The position numbers and the translations under genes are program-made. 64,000 bases of DNA from an uncultured Cohaesibacter sp. (GTDB taxonomy: Bacteria > Pseudomonadota > Alphaproteobacteria > Rhizobiales > Cohaesibacteraceae): assembly GCF_963664735.1 (NCBI RefSeq), contig NZ_OY761553.1, forward strand, positions 3,159,001-3,223,000. Reading direction: 5' to 3'. The notes under the pieces are model-generated. The model worked only from the letters and a program-made list of their open reading frames with translations. It did not search any database and was not told the origin of the DNA. Below, piece after piece: positions 15,655 to 24,951 of the stretch (position 1 is the first letter of the stretch; each line of letters starts with the position of its first letter).

Positions 15655-18600
15655 TGGTGGCCCCTGCTCTCACCTTATCCTGGATCGCAGCGATCAGCTT
15701 TTGCGCTATCGTTATGTCGCCGTAGGTCTTGAAGAAAGGCGGCAGAAGGCTCCTGCTGATGTCATTCATGATGTCTTCCTGGCTAAGTGAGTTGGCGGCG
15801 ATGGCATTCATCACCACGCTGTCTACCAGCTGCGCCTCGGCAATGAAATGCTCTTCTCCCAGCTCCTCGAAGCGAACCGGATCCACCTGCTGTTTGAAAA
15901 TGCCGTAGTAGGCCCGAACATGACGGTTTTCCTTGATTGCCTCAGGAATATCCGCTGGAGCGCCACCCTTCACCTGCTCTTCAAGATCCTTGAACAGATC
16001 ATACTGCTTGCCTGGGAAGTCAAACATTGCTTCGGCTTCAGCGATGGCCTCTCTCAATAACTCCGAGAAGACTGCCTGAGCGTATGGATCATCAGCCAGG
16101 TCCACCTCGATGGTCTGGGTGACGCGGGTACGGATGAGATCAGCCTCATTCTTCTTCTTCTCATCGCTCCAGTCTTCAGGATCCTCGGAATTGTCGCCAG
16201 TGTTTCCACCAACCTGAATCAGGCCATCGGGATCCTTAATGGCAACACCAGTGACCTGATCGTCGAGCAGGTTTCGGATCTGCTTCTCATATTGAGAGAA
16301 GTCCACTGTCTCCATGGCATCAGCCCGAGCCTGTTGCCTGATCGCCATGAAGAACTTGAGATCAGCCTTGTAGCGGTTCAACTTCACCTCATCAAAACCG
16401 GGATCTTCGAAGAAGGCACGGGTCGAGGTCGCCAGCTTCAGGCACATGCCGAAGTTGGTCAGCGCCACATAGAAGTCCTCGCGGAACTTGAGGTTGACGT
16501 CATAAGACATCCCCTCTTCAGCCACCATCTTTGGCACCAGAAGGCGGCGGAACTGCTCCTTATCGGCTTTATTCTGGACACCAGCAAACAGAGCCCAAAG
16601 CTCTCGATGCAGTTTCGGGAGTTGGAGATACTCGGTGCTGACATTAGCATAGATGCCCTCGAGATCCTCAGGGTCGTAACCATCACGGGTCTCTTCGGCC
16701 AGCTTCTGATAGTCATGCAGTGAGGTATCGAGCTCCTTGAGGATGCCACGATAGTCGACCAGATAGCCGAACTTCTTATCCTCATGCAGGCGGTTCACAC
16801 GGGCAATGGCCTGGAGAAGATTGTGCTGCTTGAGATCCTTGTCGATATAGAGCACGGCATTGCGCGGCTCATCAAAGCCGGTGAGCAGTTTGTCGACCAC
16901 AATCAGAATGTCCGGCGGTCCAACCAGGGAGAAGCCCGAAATAACACTTTCTTCATAGGCATCTGCATCATTGCCAACATTATCCGCCCACCAGGTCTGC
17001 ACCTCGGGTGCGTTGGCGGCGTTGGTGTCCTCGTGGCCTTCGCGGGTGTCCGGTGGCGAGATGATCACAGCGGAGGTGACCATACCGGTTTCATCCAGCA
17101 CCTTCTTGTAGCGGATGGCCGAGAGCTTGCTGTCCGTCGCCAACTGGCCCTTTAGGCCGATGGCCTTAAAGCTGTCACAGAAGTGCGTGGCGATGTCATA
17201 GGCGATAAGGCGGATGCGTTGTTCGGCTCCATAAACCTGGCCCTTGCTGGAGAACTTGCGCTTGAGGTCAGCTTTCTGTTCATCAGTCAGGCCTGTGGTA
17301 ATTTTCTCGAACCAATTGTCGATGGCCTTGTCGTTGATGTCCAGCATCGGCTGCCTTTCTTCATAGAGCAGAGGCGTGACAGTGCCGTCATCCACGGCCT
17401 CGCGCATGGTGTAGGCGTGAAGGATCTTGCCGAACTTGTTCTCGGTCTTGCGCTCTTTCAGCAGCGGAGTGCCAGTAAAGGCGATGAAGGCAGCATTGGG
17501 CAGGGCAAGCTGCATCCGCTCGTGGTTCTCGCCGCCCTGGCTGCGGTGACCTTCATCCACCAGCACGATCATGTCTTCGCTGTCATTCTTGCACTCGGGG
17601 TATTTGGTGGCCGAGTTAAACTTCTGCAGCAGGGTGAAGATGATCCGGTCGGTTCCTGCCCCGATCCGCTTTGCAAGATCCTGGCCGCTTTCTGCCCTGG
17701 CCTTCTCGCCTTCCTTCTTGGTCGCAATAGCCGAACCGAAAGCACCACCAGACCGGAAGGTGGCCGCAAGTTGCTTCTCAAGGTCTGTGCGGTCGAGCAC
17801 GATGAGCAATCGACATTTGGCCAGGTCTGGATTGTGCAACAGGGCGCGGCAGAGGAACACCATGGTGTAGCTCTTGCCCGAGCCGGTGGTGTGCCAGATG
17901 ATGCCGCCCTTGCGTTTCTTGCCTGAGGCGCTTTTCTCGTCACGCTGCTGCACCTGGGCCAGCATGGCGCGAACGCCGAAGAACTGCTGATACCGAGCCG
18001 CGACCTTGCCAACCTTGCTGTCAAACAACAGGAAGTAACGGACGAATTCGAGCAGCCGGTCGGGTCTGGCTATGCCAATGAGCAACCGGTCCTGTTCGGT
18101 CAGGGCCATGTCGGCAGACCAGAGCACCGAGAGATGGGCCTTCACCTTTGCCGACAACCCCGCCAACAATGCGGACTTCTGTGCCTCATCAAGTGGCCGG
18201 TTCTTCAGCGCCAGCATGTCGCCTTCCGAGAATTCCTCCTCGTGCCAGGCAGCCCAGAATTTCAGCGGCGTTTCGGTGGTGCCATATCGGGCCTGGCTTT
18301 CGGCGAGAGCCATCAACACCTGACCATAGGCATAAAGGCTCTGAATGCCATTGGGCATCTGATTACGCAGATGTTGCGAGATCGCCTCTTCCACCATCTT
18401 GTCCTTGTTGGCGGTCACGGCCTTTTTGGCTTCGATGATCAGCAGTGGCAAGCCATTTACGAAACCGACAATGTCCGGGCGATAGGTCGTCGTCTGACCC
18501 TGCCGTTCAACGCTCATCTCCTCGGTCACCTCGAACCGATTGGCGCTGATATTCTGCCAGTCCACCAGCGAAACGGTAACGGACTGCTTGTGACCGTCGG

Positions 18601-18937
18601 GCATGAATTCGGAAACGGTGATGCCGAGAGTGAGGATGGTGTGCAGCGCTTCATTGGCCTTGGCGAGCCCTTGCGCAAGCCCAAGATTGGTGACGCCCTT
18701 CATCACCTGCGCCTTGCCATCATCGGACAGTGGATAGAGCTTGCCGCGATAGTCGAAACGATAGGCATCGAGCCACACCCGAAGGCTGTCCTCCAGCAGC
18801 ACTGTTCGATTGGAACCGCGACGAACCTGGCATTCATCGGCGGAAATATAGGTCCAGCCCATATTGACCATCAGTGCCAGCGCCGGGATCTTGGAGGCAG
18901 CTTCTTCGGTGGTGATGGGCGCGGAATGATCGAGCAT
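15641..18937 (-). CDS. hsdR: Type I restriction enzyme, R subunit (element 1)
   Basis: I start at the ATG at 18937, where GAGG lies 6 bases before it, giving 1098 residues. The N-terminal nuclease core reads RPDIVGFVNGLPLLIIEAKK, matching the D-x-n-ExK pattern. The helicase motor has Walker A HTTGSGKS near residue 350, LVDEGHRS near 457 and FTGTP. A C-terminal helical part completes the subunit. HsdR translocates DNA and cuts when HsdM and HsdS meet unmethylated sites. It is the fourth gene of hsdM-hsdS-orf94-hsdR-ygjP-like-orf155. Confidence 0.95.
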   Translation of the reverse strand: MLDHSAPITTEEAASKIPALALMVNMGWTYISADECQVRRGSNRTVLLEDSLRVWLDAYRFDYRGKLYPLSDDGKAQVMKGVTNLGLAQGLAKANEALHTILTLGITVSEFMPDGHKQSVTVSLVDWQNISANRFEVTEEMSVERQGQTTTYRPDIVGFVNGLPLLIIEAKKAVTANKDKMVEEAISQHLRNQMPNGIQSLYAYGQVLMALAESQARYGTTETPLKFWAAWHEEEFSEGDMLALKNRPLDEAQKSALLAGLSAKVKAHLSVLWSADMALTEQDRLLIGIARPDRLLEFVRYFLLFDSKVGKVAARYQQFFGVRAMLAQVQQRDEKSASGKKRKGGIIWHTTGSGKSYTMVFLCRALLHNPDLAKCRLLIVLDRTDLEKQLAATFRSGGAFGSAIATKKEGEKARAESGQDLAKRIGAGTDRIIFTLLQKFNSATKYPECKNDSEDMIVLVDEGHRSQGGENHERMQLALPNAAFIAFTGTPLLKERKTENKFGKILHAYTMREAVDDGTVTPLLYEERQPMLDINDKAIDNWFEKITTGLTDEQKADLKRKFSSKGQVYGAEQRIRLIAYDIATHFCDSFKAIGLKGQLATDSKLSAIRYKKVLDETGMVTSAVIISPPDTREGHEDTNAANAPEVQTWWADNVGNDADAYEESVISGFSLVGPPDILIVVDKLLTGFDEPRNAVLYIDKDLKQHNLLQAIARVNRLHEDKKFGYLVDYRGILKELDTSLHDYQKLAEETRDGYDPEDLEGIYANVSTEYLQLPKLHRELWALFAGVQNKADKEQFRRLLVPKMVAEEGMSYDVNLKFREDFYVALTNFGMCLKLATSTRAFFEDPGFDEVKLNRYKADLKFFMAIRQQARADAMETVDFSQYEKQIRNLLDDQVTGVAIKDPDGLIQVGGNTGDNSEDPEDWSDEKKKNEADLIRTRVTQTIEVDLADDPYAQAVFSELLREAIAEAEAMFDFPGKQYDLFKDLEEQVKGGAPADIPEAIKENRHVRAYYGIFKQQVDPVRFEELGEEHFIAEAQLVDSVVMNAIAANSLSQEDIMNDISRSLLPPFFKTYGDITIAQKLIAAIQDKVRAGATNGSF

Positions 18938-19006
18938 GGTGGCCTCGGGCAATGAACAGGACTTTGTAAAAAGAGGACGGCAAACCGACCTCAAACTGTT
19001 GTCATG

Positions 19007-19291
19007 TCAGCACAACAGAGCAGCCAAGAGCAAGGTGAGGTTGAAGAAAAAGAACCTTTGCCACCAAAAAGGACAGCCCTCCACTGCCTCACAGGGCCAA
19101 TTGAAATGGGAATAGAGGACGGGAAAGCTCTTGCGCATGGAGCGGGAGCACTCGACATCCATGGTCGTCGGGTAGGCTTCCCCTTTCACCGGTCGCACGT
19201 GGAGACTGGAGCTCTTGCCGCTCTTTGTCGCCGCGTAGGTCTCGACAACAATTTGCTGGTAGTCACTCCATGGGGCATTCACATCGGTCAT
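19007..19291 (-). CDS. Small protein between hsdS and hsdR, possibly truncated
   Basis: The ATG shares one base with the hsdS stop (TGATG), so translation is likely coupled. The 94 residues start with VNAPWSDYQQIVVETYAATKS and contain TTMDVECSRSMRKSFPV followed directly by LYSHFNWPCEAV. The junction looks like an internal loss. The tail is a hydrophobic, phenylalanine-rich stretch (FFFFNLTLLLAALLC) unlike the rest. I do not know a function. It could be a decaying gene. Confidence 0.5.
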   Translation of the reverse strand: MTDVNAPWSDYQQIVVETYAATKSGKSSSLHVRPVKGEAYPTTMDVECSRSMRKSFPVLYSHFNWPCEAVEGCPFWWQRFFFFNLTLLLAALLC

Positions 19292-20412
19292 CAGACCTTC
19301 ACCCGCTTCCTACCCGTCAGCAACTGCTGCATGAGGGCACGTTTCTCGGTTCGGAGGTGGGTGATCTTGGCCTCCTCATTCTTCTCAAGGCATGATGCTT
19401 GACCGAGTACCTCGCAAACAGCTCTCTGCTCGTGTTGATCAGGTAATCGAATTTTGATGCTGTTGAGCGTATCCCTTGACAGGCTTGGCACCCCAGATGC
19501 TTCGTTGAACCGCCGTAGGTCCAGCGCACTAATCAGCCAAAACAAATAACCGATTTGGTATCCTGGCTTAGCAGAACACACAAAAGTCGTGTCGATAGGC
19601 CAGAAGCGTCCTTTCACGAATGACGGTTTATCGATGGTACCTTTCCGACCGATAACCACATTTTCACCTTCAAACATCCAGTCGTTCGTCTTCCCGGTTT
19701 CTCCACCCGTTCCGATGACAGGGTAAGCCCCGTTGAGGCAGATAACGTCTTTGGGAGACTTGCCATAAACAAGCGTCGCGCTGTCCCCCAGCTTCACGGT
19801 CTTCCAATCGCCATCAAATCCGGGGAGGCGGCGGGTGCCGGTGAGGAGCTGTTGCATCAGGGCCTTTTTCTGAAGCCGCGCATTCTCCAGCTGCTGCTCC
19901 GCCACCTCAATCGCCCGGTCCCACGTCGACAGGATCTCGGCAATCTTCTTCTGTTCGGGGAGCGGGGGGAGTTGTATCGTCAGCCTTTCAAACTCCTTCT
20001 GGCCGAGCGTCTTGTTTCGGCCCGCCCCTCCGGGAGACGCGAGTTCGAGAAGGTGTTTTCCTTTGGGCGTCAAAAACAAATATCGAAGAAAAGAAACATC
20101 TGCTCTATCAGATTTTCCACGAAACATTGGAAATCTGTGAGAGGCAATTAGTCCTTCCATGGACTGATCAGTTTCCGCGACTGCCTGTTCCCATGCAAAA
20201 ACGATGTTTACGATCAGGCACTCTGGAACAATCCAGAAAACTCTTTTGTTTCCCAGCTCCTCACCTTTTACAGAATCCTTGATAAATGTCCCTTTGCCGT
20301 GAGAGCGAATGCCGATCTGCGTGTATTCTCGCTCAGGCTGAACGCTTACTGGGCGAACAACACGATCAAGTACATCGCCCAACTTCTCGAACTTCCATCC
20401 CTCAGGCACCAT
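19291..20412 (-). CDS. hsdS: Type I restriction enzyme, specificity subunit (element 1)
   Basis: The 373-residue protein has the classic layout: target domain 1, a conserved helical spacer (LPPLPEQKKIAEILSTWDRA and KKALMQQLLTG), target domain 2, and a second spacer (HEQRAVCEVLGQ and KRALMQQLLTG). The two target domains set the bipartite DNA site, which I cannot predict. It overlaps hsdM by 11 bases upstream and orf94 by 1 base downstream. Confidence 0.94.
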   Translation of the reverse strand: MVPEGWKFEKLGDVLDRVVRPVSVQPEREYTQIGIRSHGKGTFIKDSVKGEELGNKRVFWIVPECLIVNIVFAWEQAVAETDQSMEGLIASHRFPMFRGKSDRADVSFLRYLFLTPKGKHLLELASPGGAGRNKTLGQKEFERLTIQLPPLPEQKKIAEILSTWDRAIEVAEQQLENARLQKKALMQQLLTGTRRLPGFDGDWKTVKLGDSATLVYGKSPKDVICLNGAYPVIGTGGETGKTNDWMFEGENVVIGRKGTIDKPSFVKGRFWPIDTTFVCSAKPGYQIGYLFWLISALDLRRFNEASGVPSLSRDTLNSIKIRLPDQHEQRAVCEVLGQASCLEKNEEAKITHLRTEKRALMQQLLTGRKRVKV

Positions 20413-21916
20413 AACCGAGCTCCTTGAGATAGGCGTCCATCTTGGCTTCCAGCTCGGCCATTTCCGCGTTCAGGGCCTTCCGTTCCGTGCGGACGGCGAC
20501 GAGGTCTATCTCCTCTTCTTCTTCGAAGGTGTCGACATAGCGCGGAATGTTGAGGTTGAAGTCGTTCTCGGCAATCTGCTCAAGGCTGGCGCGATAGGCG
20601 TATTTATCGAGCGTCTCCCGAGCGCGGTAGGTTTTGATGATCTTCTCGATCTGCGTTTCGCCGAGGCGGTTCTGGTTCTTGCCGTCTTCATACTCACGGC
20701 TGGCATCGATGAACAGCACCGAGCTGTCGGGCTTGTTGTGCTTGAAGATGAGGATCGCCGCCGGTATGCCAGTACCGAAGAACAGCTTCTCGGGCAGACC
20801 AATGACAGCATCGAGCAGGTTATCCTCGATCAGCGCTTTGCGGATCTTGCCTTCCGATGAGGCACGGAACAGCACCCCATGGGGCACCACCACCGCCATG
20901 CGCCCCGTGTCGGGCTTCAGGGTCTCCACCATGTGGGAGATGAAGGCATAGTCACCCTTGGTCTTGGGTGGCAGACCGCGCCAGAAGCGCTTGTGCGGGT
21001 CTTTCTCGGCGCTACCAATGCCCCACTTGTCGAGGCTGAAGGGCGGATTGGCCACCACCACGTCAAAATGTAGCAGCTTGCCATTGCCGTCCTGGAGCTT
21101 GGGGTTGCGGATGGTATCGCCCCACTCGATGCGATGGTTGGTCTCGCCATGCAGGAACATGTTCATCTTGGCCAGCGCCCAGGTCGCGCCGATGCTCTCC
21201 TGCCCATAGAGCTCGTAGGTGCGTTTGCCAGTTTCCTCCAGAATGCGCCGACCGCATTTCATCAGAAGCGAGCCGGAGCCGCATGTCGGGTCGCAGATCT
21301 GATCGCCCTCCTTCGGCTCGACAAGATGGGACATGAGCGTGGACACCTCTGCCGGGGTGTAGAACTCCCCTGCCGACTTGCCTGCCTCTGAGGCAAAGCG
21401 CGAGATGAGATATTCGTAGGCCCCGCCGATGACATCGAGCGCCCCTACCCGGCTCGGGCGCAGGTCAAGCTCATCTTTGGCGAAGTCCTCAAGCAGGAAG
21501 CGCAGAGTATCGTTCTTCTGATCCTCGTCTCCGAGCTTGTTGGAGTTGAAGCTGATGTCCTGGAAAACGTCGCGCAGCTTGGTGCCGTTGGCATCTTCGA
21601 TGGCATGGAGGGCCTTGTCGATGCGCTCGCCATTCTTCGGCTCATGCCGGTGTTCAAAAAGAAAGCCGAAGCTGGCATGAGGCGGCAGGACGAAGTTCTC
21701 CTTGGCCATCATGGCTTCGATCAGCTCGGGGGCATCGCCATACTGCGCCTTGTAGCCCTCATAGTGGTCGCTCCAGACATCGGAGATGTATTTGAGGAAC
21801 AGCATGGTGAGGACGTAGTTCTTGTAGTCCGCTGCATCCACGACACCCCGGAAGGTGTCACACACCGCCCAGGCGGCCTTGTTGATCTGATCCTGGGTGA
21901 CGAGACGTTCCGCCAT
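20402..21916 (-). CDS. hsdM: Type I restriction enzyme, methyltransferase subunit (element 1)
   Basis: The 504-residue protein has the HsdM N-terminal helical domain and then the AdoMet-binding segment CDPTCGSGSLLMKCG near residue 210. It also has the N6-adenine catalytic motif VVANPPFSLDKW near 286, and AGEFYTPAEVSTLM, typical of type I subunits. It methylates adenine within sites chosen by HsdS. A ribosome site AAGGAAG precedes the ATG. It heads the operon and is divergent from the ParB-like gene. Confidence 0.95.
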   Translation of the reverse strand: MAERLVTQDQINKAAWAVCDTFRGVVDAADYKNYVLTMLFLKYISDVWSDHYEGYKAQYGDAPELIEAMMAKENFVLPPHASFGFLFEHRHEPKNGERIDKALHAIEDANGTKLRDVFQDISFNSNKLGDEDQKNDTLRFLLEDFAKDELDLRPSRVGALDVIGGAYEYLISRFASEAGKSAGEFYTPAEVSTLMSHLVEPKEGDQICDPTCGSGSLLMKCGRRILEETGKRTYELYGQESIGATWALAKMNMFLHGETNHRIEWGDTIRNPKLQDGNGKLLHFDVVVANPPFSLDKWGIGSAEKDPHKRFWRGLPPKTKGDYAFISHMVETLKPDTGRMAVVVPHGVLFRASSEGKIRKALIEDNLLDAVIGLPEKLFFGTGIPAAILIFKHNKPDSSVLFIDASREYEDGKNQNRLGETQIEKIIKTYRARETLDKYAYRASLEQIAENDFNLNIPRYVDTFEEEEEIDLVAVRTERKALNAEMAELEAKMDAYLKELGYGA

Positions 21917-22172
21917 GCTTCTTCCTTGTCTTGTTCCTCGTGTGCTCCGCGAAGCACTTCATGCGGGACAGAGTAGGCGTTTGCTCGGCTGGAGGGAAGA
22001 GGCCGAAGGGCGAACTTTCACAGACAGGTAGGCTCTGACAGCGTAGCCTACGGCCCCTTTTTCAAGCACACCATTATCGAGCATCATCCACCACATTTTC
22101 AATCACTGATTTTAGTTGCGTATAACGTACAACAACAGCGGTTTTGGCCGCTCATTCAACGCAAGGAGCATC

Positions 22173-23015
22173 ATGCCCAACACCCCAAATACCCCCACAG
22201 AACCACCCTCTACTGACGACGATCTCTCGGAAGCCATCGCCAAGCTGACCGAGGAAGCAGCCAAGGGCACCCGAGAGGATCGCCCTGATCGATTGCCCAT
22301 CGGCGACATCATCGAATGCCCGGAAGCCTTTAACGTCCGAGGCGAAGATCCGCTCGAGTATCACCTTACCGAACTGAAGAGAGCGCTTGAGCGCATGGCT
22401 GATCTCGATCCGGTGTTGATCCTGCCGTGCGGTGATAGCTTCGTGCTCATCGATGGACATCACCGCTTGGAAGCCTACCGCCGCGATGAAGAGCGAACAG
22501 ATATCCCCGTCCGCTATTTCGAGGGAAGCATTGAGAACGCTGTCCTTGAAGCCGCACGGATCAACTCCAAAGCAGTCCTGCCTCTCAACAACCAGCAGCG
22601 GCAGAACCTCGCCTGGCGTCTGGTACTCACCAAACGATACTCGAAGGCCCAGCTTGTCGAAGCTGCGGCTGTCTCCTACGGCCAAATCAGCAACATGAGG
22701 AAAGTAATGAAAGCATTGAACGATGACGCAAATACCTATGACAGCTGGTGCAAAGCCCAGCAAGCGGCAGCAGGAAAGCTGCGGGAACAAGATGAAGATT
22801 TCGACCAGGAAACATGGCTCCGCGAACAGGCTGCGACCTTTGCTGATCGCATGTTTAAGACCTACGGCACAAAGCTCTCTCGCAACCCATCTCTCCTCGC
22901 TCTTGTCCTGGTCGATTATTGCGGTCGCAACGCTCAGGGCCTTTACGATGAACTAGGGATGATCCTCGACATCGACCCCGCTGAAGACGAAGACATCGAC
23001 GAAGACGACTTCTGA
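22173..23015 (+). CDS. ParB-like nuclease-domain protein
   Basis: I use the ATG at 22173, which AAGGAG precedes by 6 bases. An upstream in-frame start adds 19 unlikely residues. The 280-residue protein has a ParB/sulfiredoxin-type N-domain (IGDIIECPEAFNVRGED, then FVLIDGHHRLEAYRRDE near residue 92) and a helical KorB-like middle region (YSKAQLVEAAAVSYGQISNM). No partner parA is visible. It could act as a site-specific DNA-binding regulator or a CTP-dependent switch rather than in segregation. It ends in an acidic tail. Confidence 0.8.
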   Translation: MPNTPNTPTEPPSTDDDLSEAIAKLTEEAAKGTREDRPDRLPIGDIIECPEAFNVRGEDPLEYHLTELKRALERMADLDPVLILPCGDSFVLIDGHHRLEAYRRDEERTDIPVRYFEGSIENAVLEAARINSKAVLPLNNQQRQNLAWRLVLTKRYSKAQLVEAAAVSYGQISNMRKVMKALNDDANTYDSWCKAQQAAAGKLREQDEDFDQETWLREQAATFADRMFKTYGTKLSRNPSLLALVLVDYCGRNAQGLYDELGMILDIDPAEDEDIDEDDF

Positions 23016-23045
23016 TCAGCCTTCACTGATCTCCTGAATTTCACC

Positions 23046-23076
23046 AAGGCTCCGCTCATGTAAACGGGGCCTTTTT
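23046..23076 (+). terminator. Terminator after the ParB-like gene
   Basis: An interrupted stem (AAGGC, CCG / CGG, GCCTT) with a 10-base loop runs directly into five T residues, 31 bases after the stop. Confidence 0.75.
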
Positions 23077-23131
23077 CATATCCGGCGGGGTGCAATCCCT
23101 TCGCCACCATCAGACAATCAAAGGAAATACC

Positions 23132-23533
23132 ATGAGAATTATCACTGACATCCACACCGCTTACCTCGACAACATGCCTCTCAACTTCTTCATCCAGTTT
23201 GAAGAAAATGGCAAAATGAAGCTGTTCTATTCCACCCACGATCTTAGACGTATCGCTGCTTGCTTTGTCCGAGCCGAAAATGCTTGGGACTTCATCGAAC
23301 AGTGCGAACGAGAAGTTGGCGTCCATGAATTCATTATGTCAAACCAAAAGGACACCTATCGTGTAGCGGAAGTCTGGTACCTCTCGCCGCTTCTTGAAGA
23401 CGACAGGATTGAGTTCCACCTCCCTGAAGAAATTGCCGATTGGATCATCCAAGAGAGCATGGTCGCCTCAGACAAGGCACTTGAGTACGGCAGAGATATG
23501 CTCGAGCAAGAAGAAGAACTGCTTCCATTCTAA
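23132..23533 (+). CDS. Unknown acidic protein of element 1
   Basis: The ATG at 23132 follows AAAGGAA and gives 133 residues. I do not recognise a family. The sequence is acidic, has [20 protein letters not shown] and a C-terminal helix ending EQEEELLPF, and no signal or membrane segment. It lies between the ParB-like and RNase HI genes on the same strand, so it is probably part of the element backbone. Confidence 0.65.
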   Translation: MRIITDIHTAYLDNMPLNFFIQFEENGKMKLFYSTHDLRRIAACFVRAENAWDFIEQCEREVGVHEFIMSNQKDTYRVAEVWYLSPLLEDDRIEFHLPEEIADWIIQESMVASDKALEYGRDMLEQEEELLPF

Positions 23534-23769
23534 GGGCAGTCAGAGCAGACCTCGGTGTTGCCGCCGGGGTCTCACTCGCTAACCAGAGTAACCCTCCTGT
23601 CCATTCCTTAGGCTGTACATTTTGTACAAGCTGGCGCTCGTTCTGGATGTTCTGCGCAAAAATCCAAGCGATCAATCAGATATACAGCTCGCGCCTCCCC
23701 CCCCCTGTGGGGGCCTCGAACCTACCCAACCCACTTCACCATTTCTCAAACATGGAGGCCGGTCCAACC

Positions 23770-24225
23770 ATGACCTACCCCGACTACATCATCACGATCC
23801 ATACCGATGGCTCATGCTCTGGCAACCCTGGTCCTGGGGGCTATGCCGCTATCATCCGCAACCCTAGACGTCAGCTTGAGATCTCTGGTGGCGAACCTGG
23901 AACCACCAACAACCGCATGGAGCTCAGGGCTGTGATCGAAGCCCTTACAGCACTGAAGCGCCCCCTTCACCTGAAGATCTTTTCGGACAGCCAGTATGTC
24001 ATCAAGGGTGCCTCCGAATGGCTCAAGGGCTGGAAGGCCCGGCATTGGAAGAATGTCAAGAATGTTGACCTGTGGCAGGCGCTCGGTGCTGCCGCCAGTC
24101 GTCATGACATCGAATGGCAATGGGTGAGAGGCCATGCAGGTAACGAGATGAATGAGAAAGCCGACCTCCTCGCCAACCAAGGCAGAGAACGGCAGAAGCA
24201 GATCAAGCGAAGAACCAGGCTCTGA
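23770..24225 (+). CDS. rnhA: Ribonuclease HI carried on element 1
   Basis: The ATG at 23770 gives 151 residues, the normal RNase HI length. The catalytic acidic residues are visible as Asp13 (HTDGSC), Glu51 (RMELRAV), Asp73 (FSDSQYV) and the late Asp in [15 protein letters not shown]. It cleaves RNA in RNA-DNA hybrids. An extra copy on an element suggests a role in its own replication or in R-loop removal at an origin. An upstream in-frame start would add 41 unstructured residues, so I reject it. Confidence 0.92.
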   Translation: MTYPDYIITIHTDGSCSGNPGPGGYAAIIRNPRRQLEISGGEPGTTNNRMELRAVIEALTALKRPLHLKIFSDSQYVIKGASEWLKGWKARHWKNVKNVDLWQALGAAASRHDIEWQWVRGHAGNEMNEKADLLANQGRERQKQIKRRTRL

Positions 24226-24320
24226 TCCTGCGCAACAATGGTGGGGCGTTGCAAGATGCCCTGCCACCTCAGGCCCCAATGGTCACAATTGTATACTCTC
24301 GTGACCGTCCACAGATCGTA

Positions 24321-24363
24321 TTGACAATGCGGTCATTTTCCGTTCATAAACTTTTGGTCATTT
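24321..24363 (+). promoter_or_regulatory. Promoter and direct repeats before the resolvase
   Basis: TTGACA (24321-24326) is followed after 17 bases by TCATAA. GGTCATTT occurs twice, at 24331-24338 and 24356-24363, 25 bases apart. The repeats may be an operator or part of a recombination site. Confidence 0.5.
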
Positions 24364-24384
24364 AAGTCCAAGAGGTAATGAACA

Positions 24385-24951
24385 ATGTCATTGGTCGGGT
24401 ATGCACGAGTGTCTTCTATCGGTCAGTCACTAGATGTGCAGGAGGCGAAGCTTCAGTCTGCAGGGTGTGAGGAGATCTTCCGAGAGAAGCGAAGCGGGGT
24501 CGACACTGAGCGCCCTCAGCTCAAGGAGTGCATGCGTTACATCCGCAAAGGAGACACCCTAGTCATCTCCCGTATTGACCGCTTGGCTCGCTCTGCCGAG
24601 CACCTGTTGCATCTTGTCCGGGAATTGGATGAAAGGGGCGTGGCGTTAAAGGTGCTCGATCAGCCCATCGACACGTCAGATTCCGCCGGTCGAGCCTTCC
24701 TGGGAATGCTGGCCATCTTCGCCCAGTTCGAAAATGACATCCGCAAGGAACGTCAGATGGACGGCATCGCCAAGGCTCGAGAGAAGGGCGTAAAGTTCGG
24801 GCGAAAGCCGGTGATGACTGGTGAGCAGGAGGACGAGGCAAGGCAGCTTCGCAAAGATGGCTGGGCTCTACAGCGCATCGCCGACCATATGGGCGTATCG
24901 AAGGGCTTGATCTTCAAGGTCACCAGTCAGAGCGGATCTTCAGGCGTCTGA
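24385..24951 (+). CDS. Serine recombinase (resolvase/invertase family)
   Basis: The 188-residue protein is a small serine recombinase. It has the nucleophile serine in GYARVSS (Ser10), then SRIDRLARSAEHL, AFLGMLAIFAQFENDIRKER and a C-terminal helix-turn-helix (LQRIADHMGVSKGLIFKV). It could resolve dimers of an excised element or invert DNA. No clear inverted crossover pair is visible nearby. The 3' end overlaps the converging amidoligase-like gene by 12 bases. Confidence 0.92.
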   Translation: MSLVGYARVSSIGQSLDVQEAKLQSAGCEEIFREKRSGVDTERPQLKECMRYIRKGDTLVISRIDRLARSAEHLLHLVRELDERGVALKVLDQPIDTSDSAGRAFLGMLAIFAQFENDIRKERQMDGIAKAREKGVKFGRKPVMTGEQEDEARQLRKDGWALQRIADHMGVSKGLIFKVTSQSGSSGV

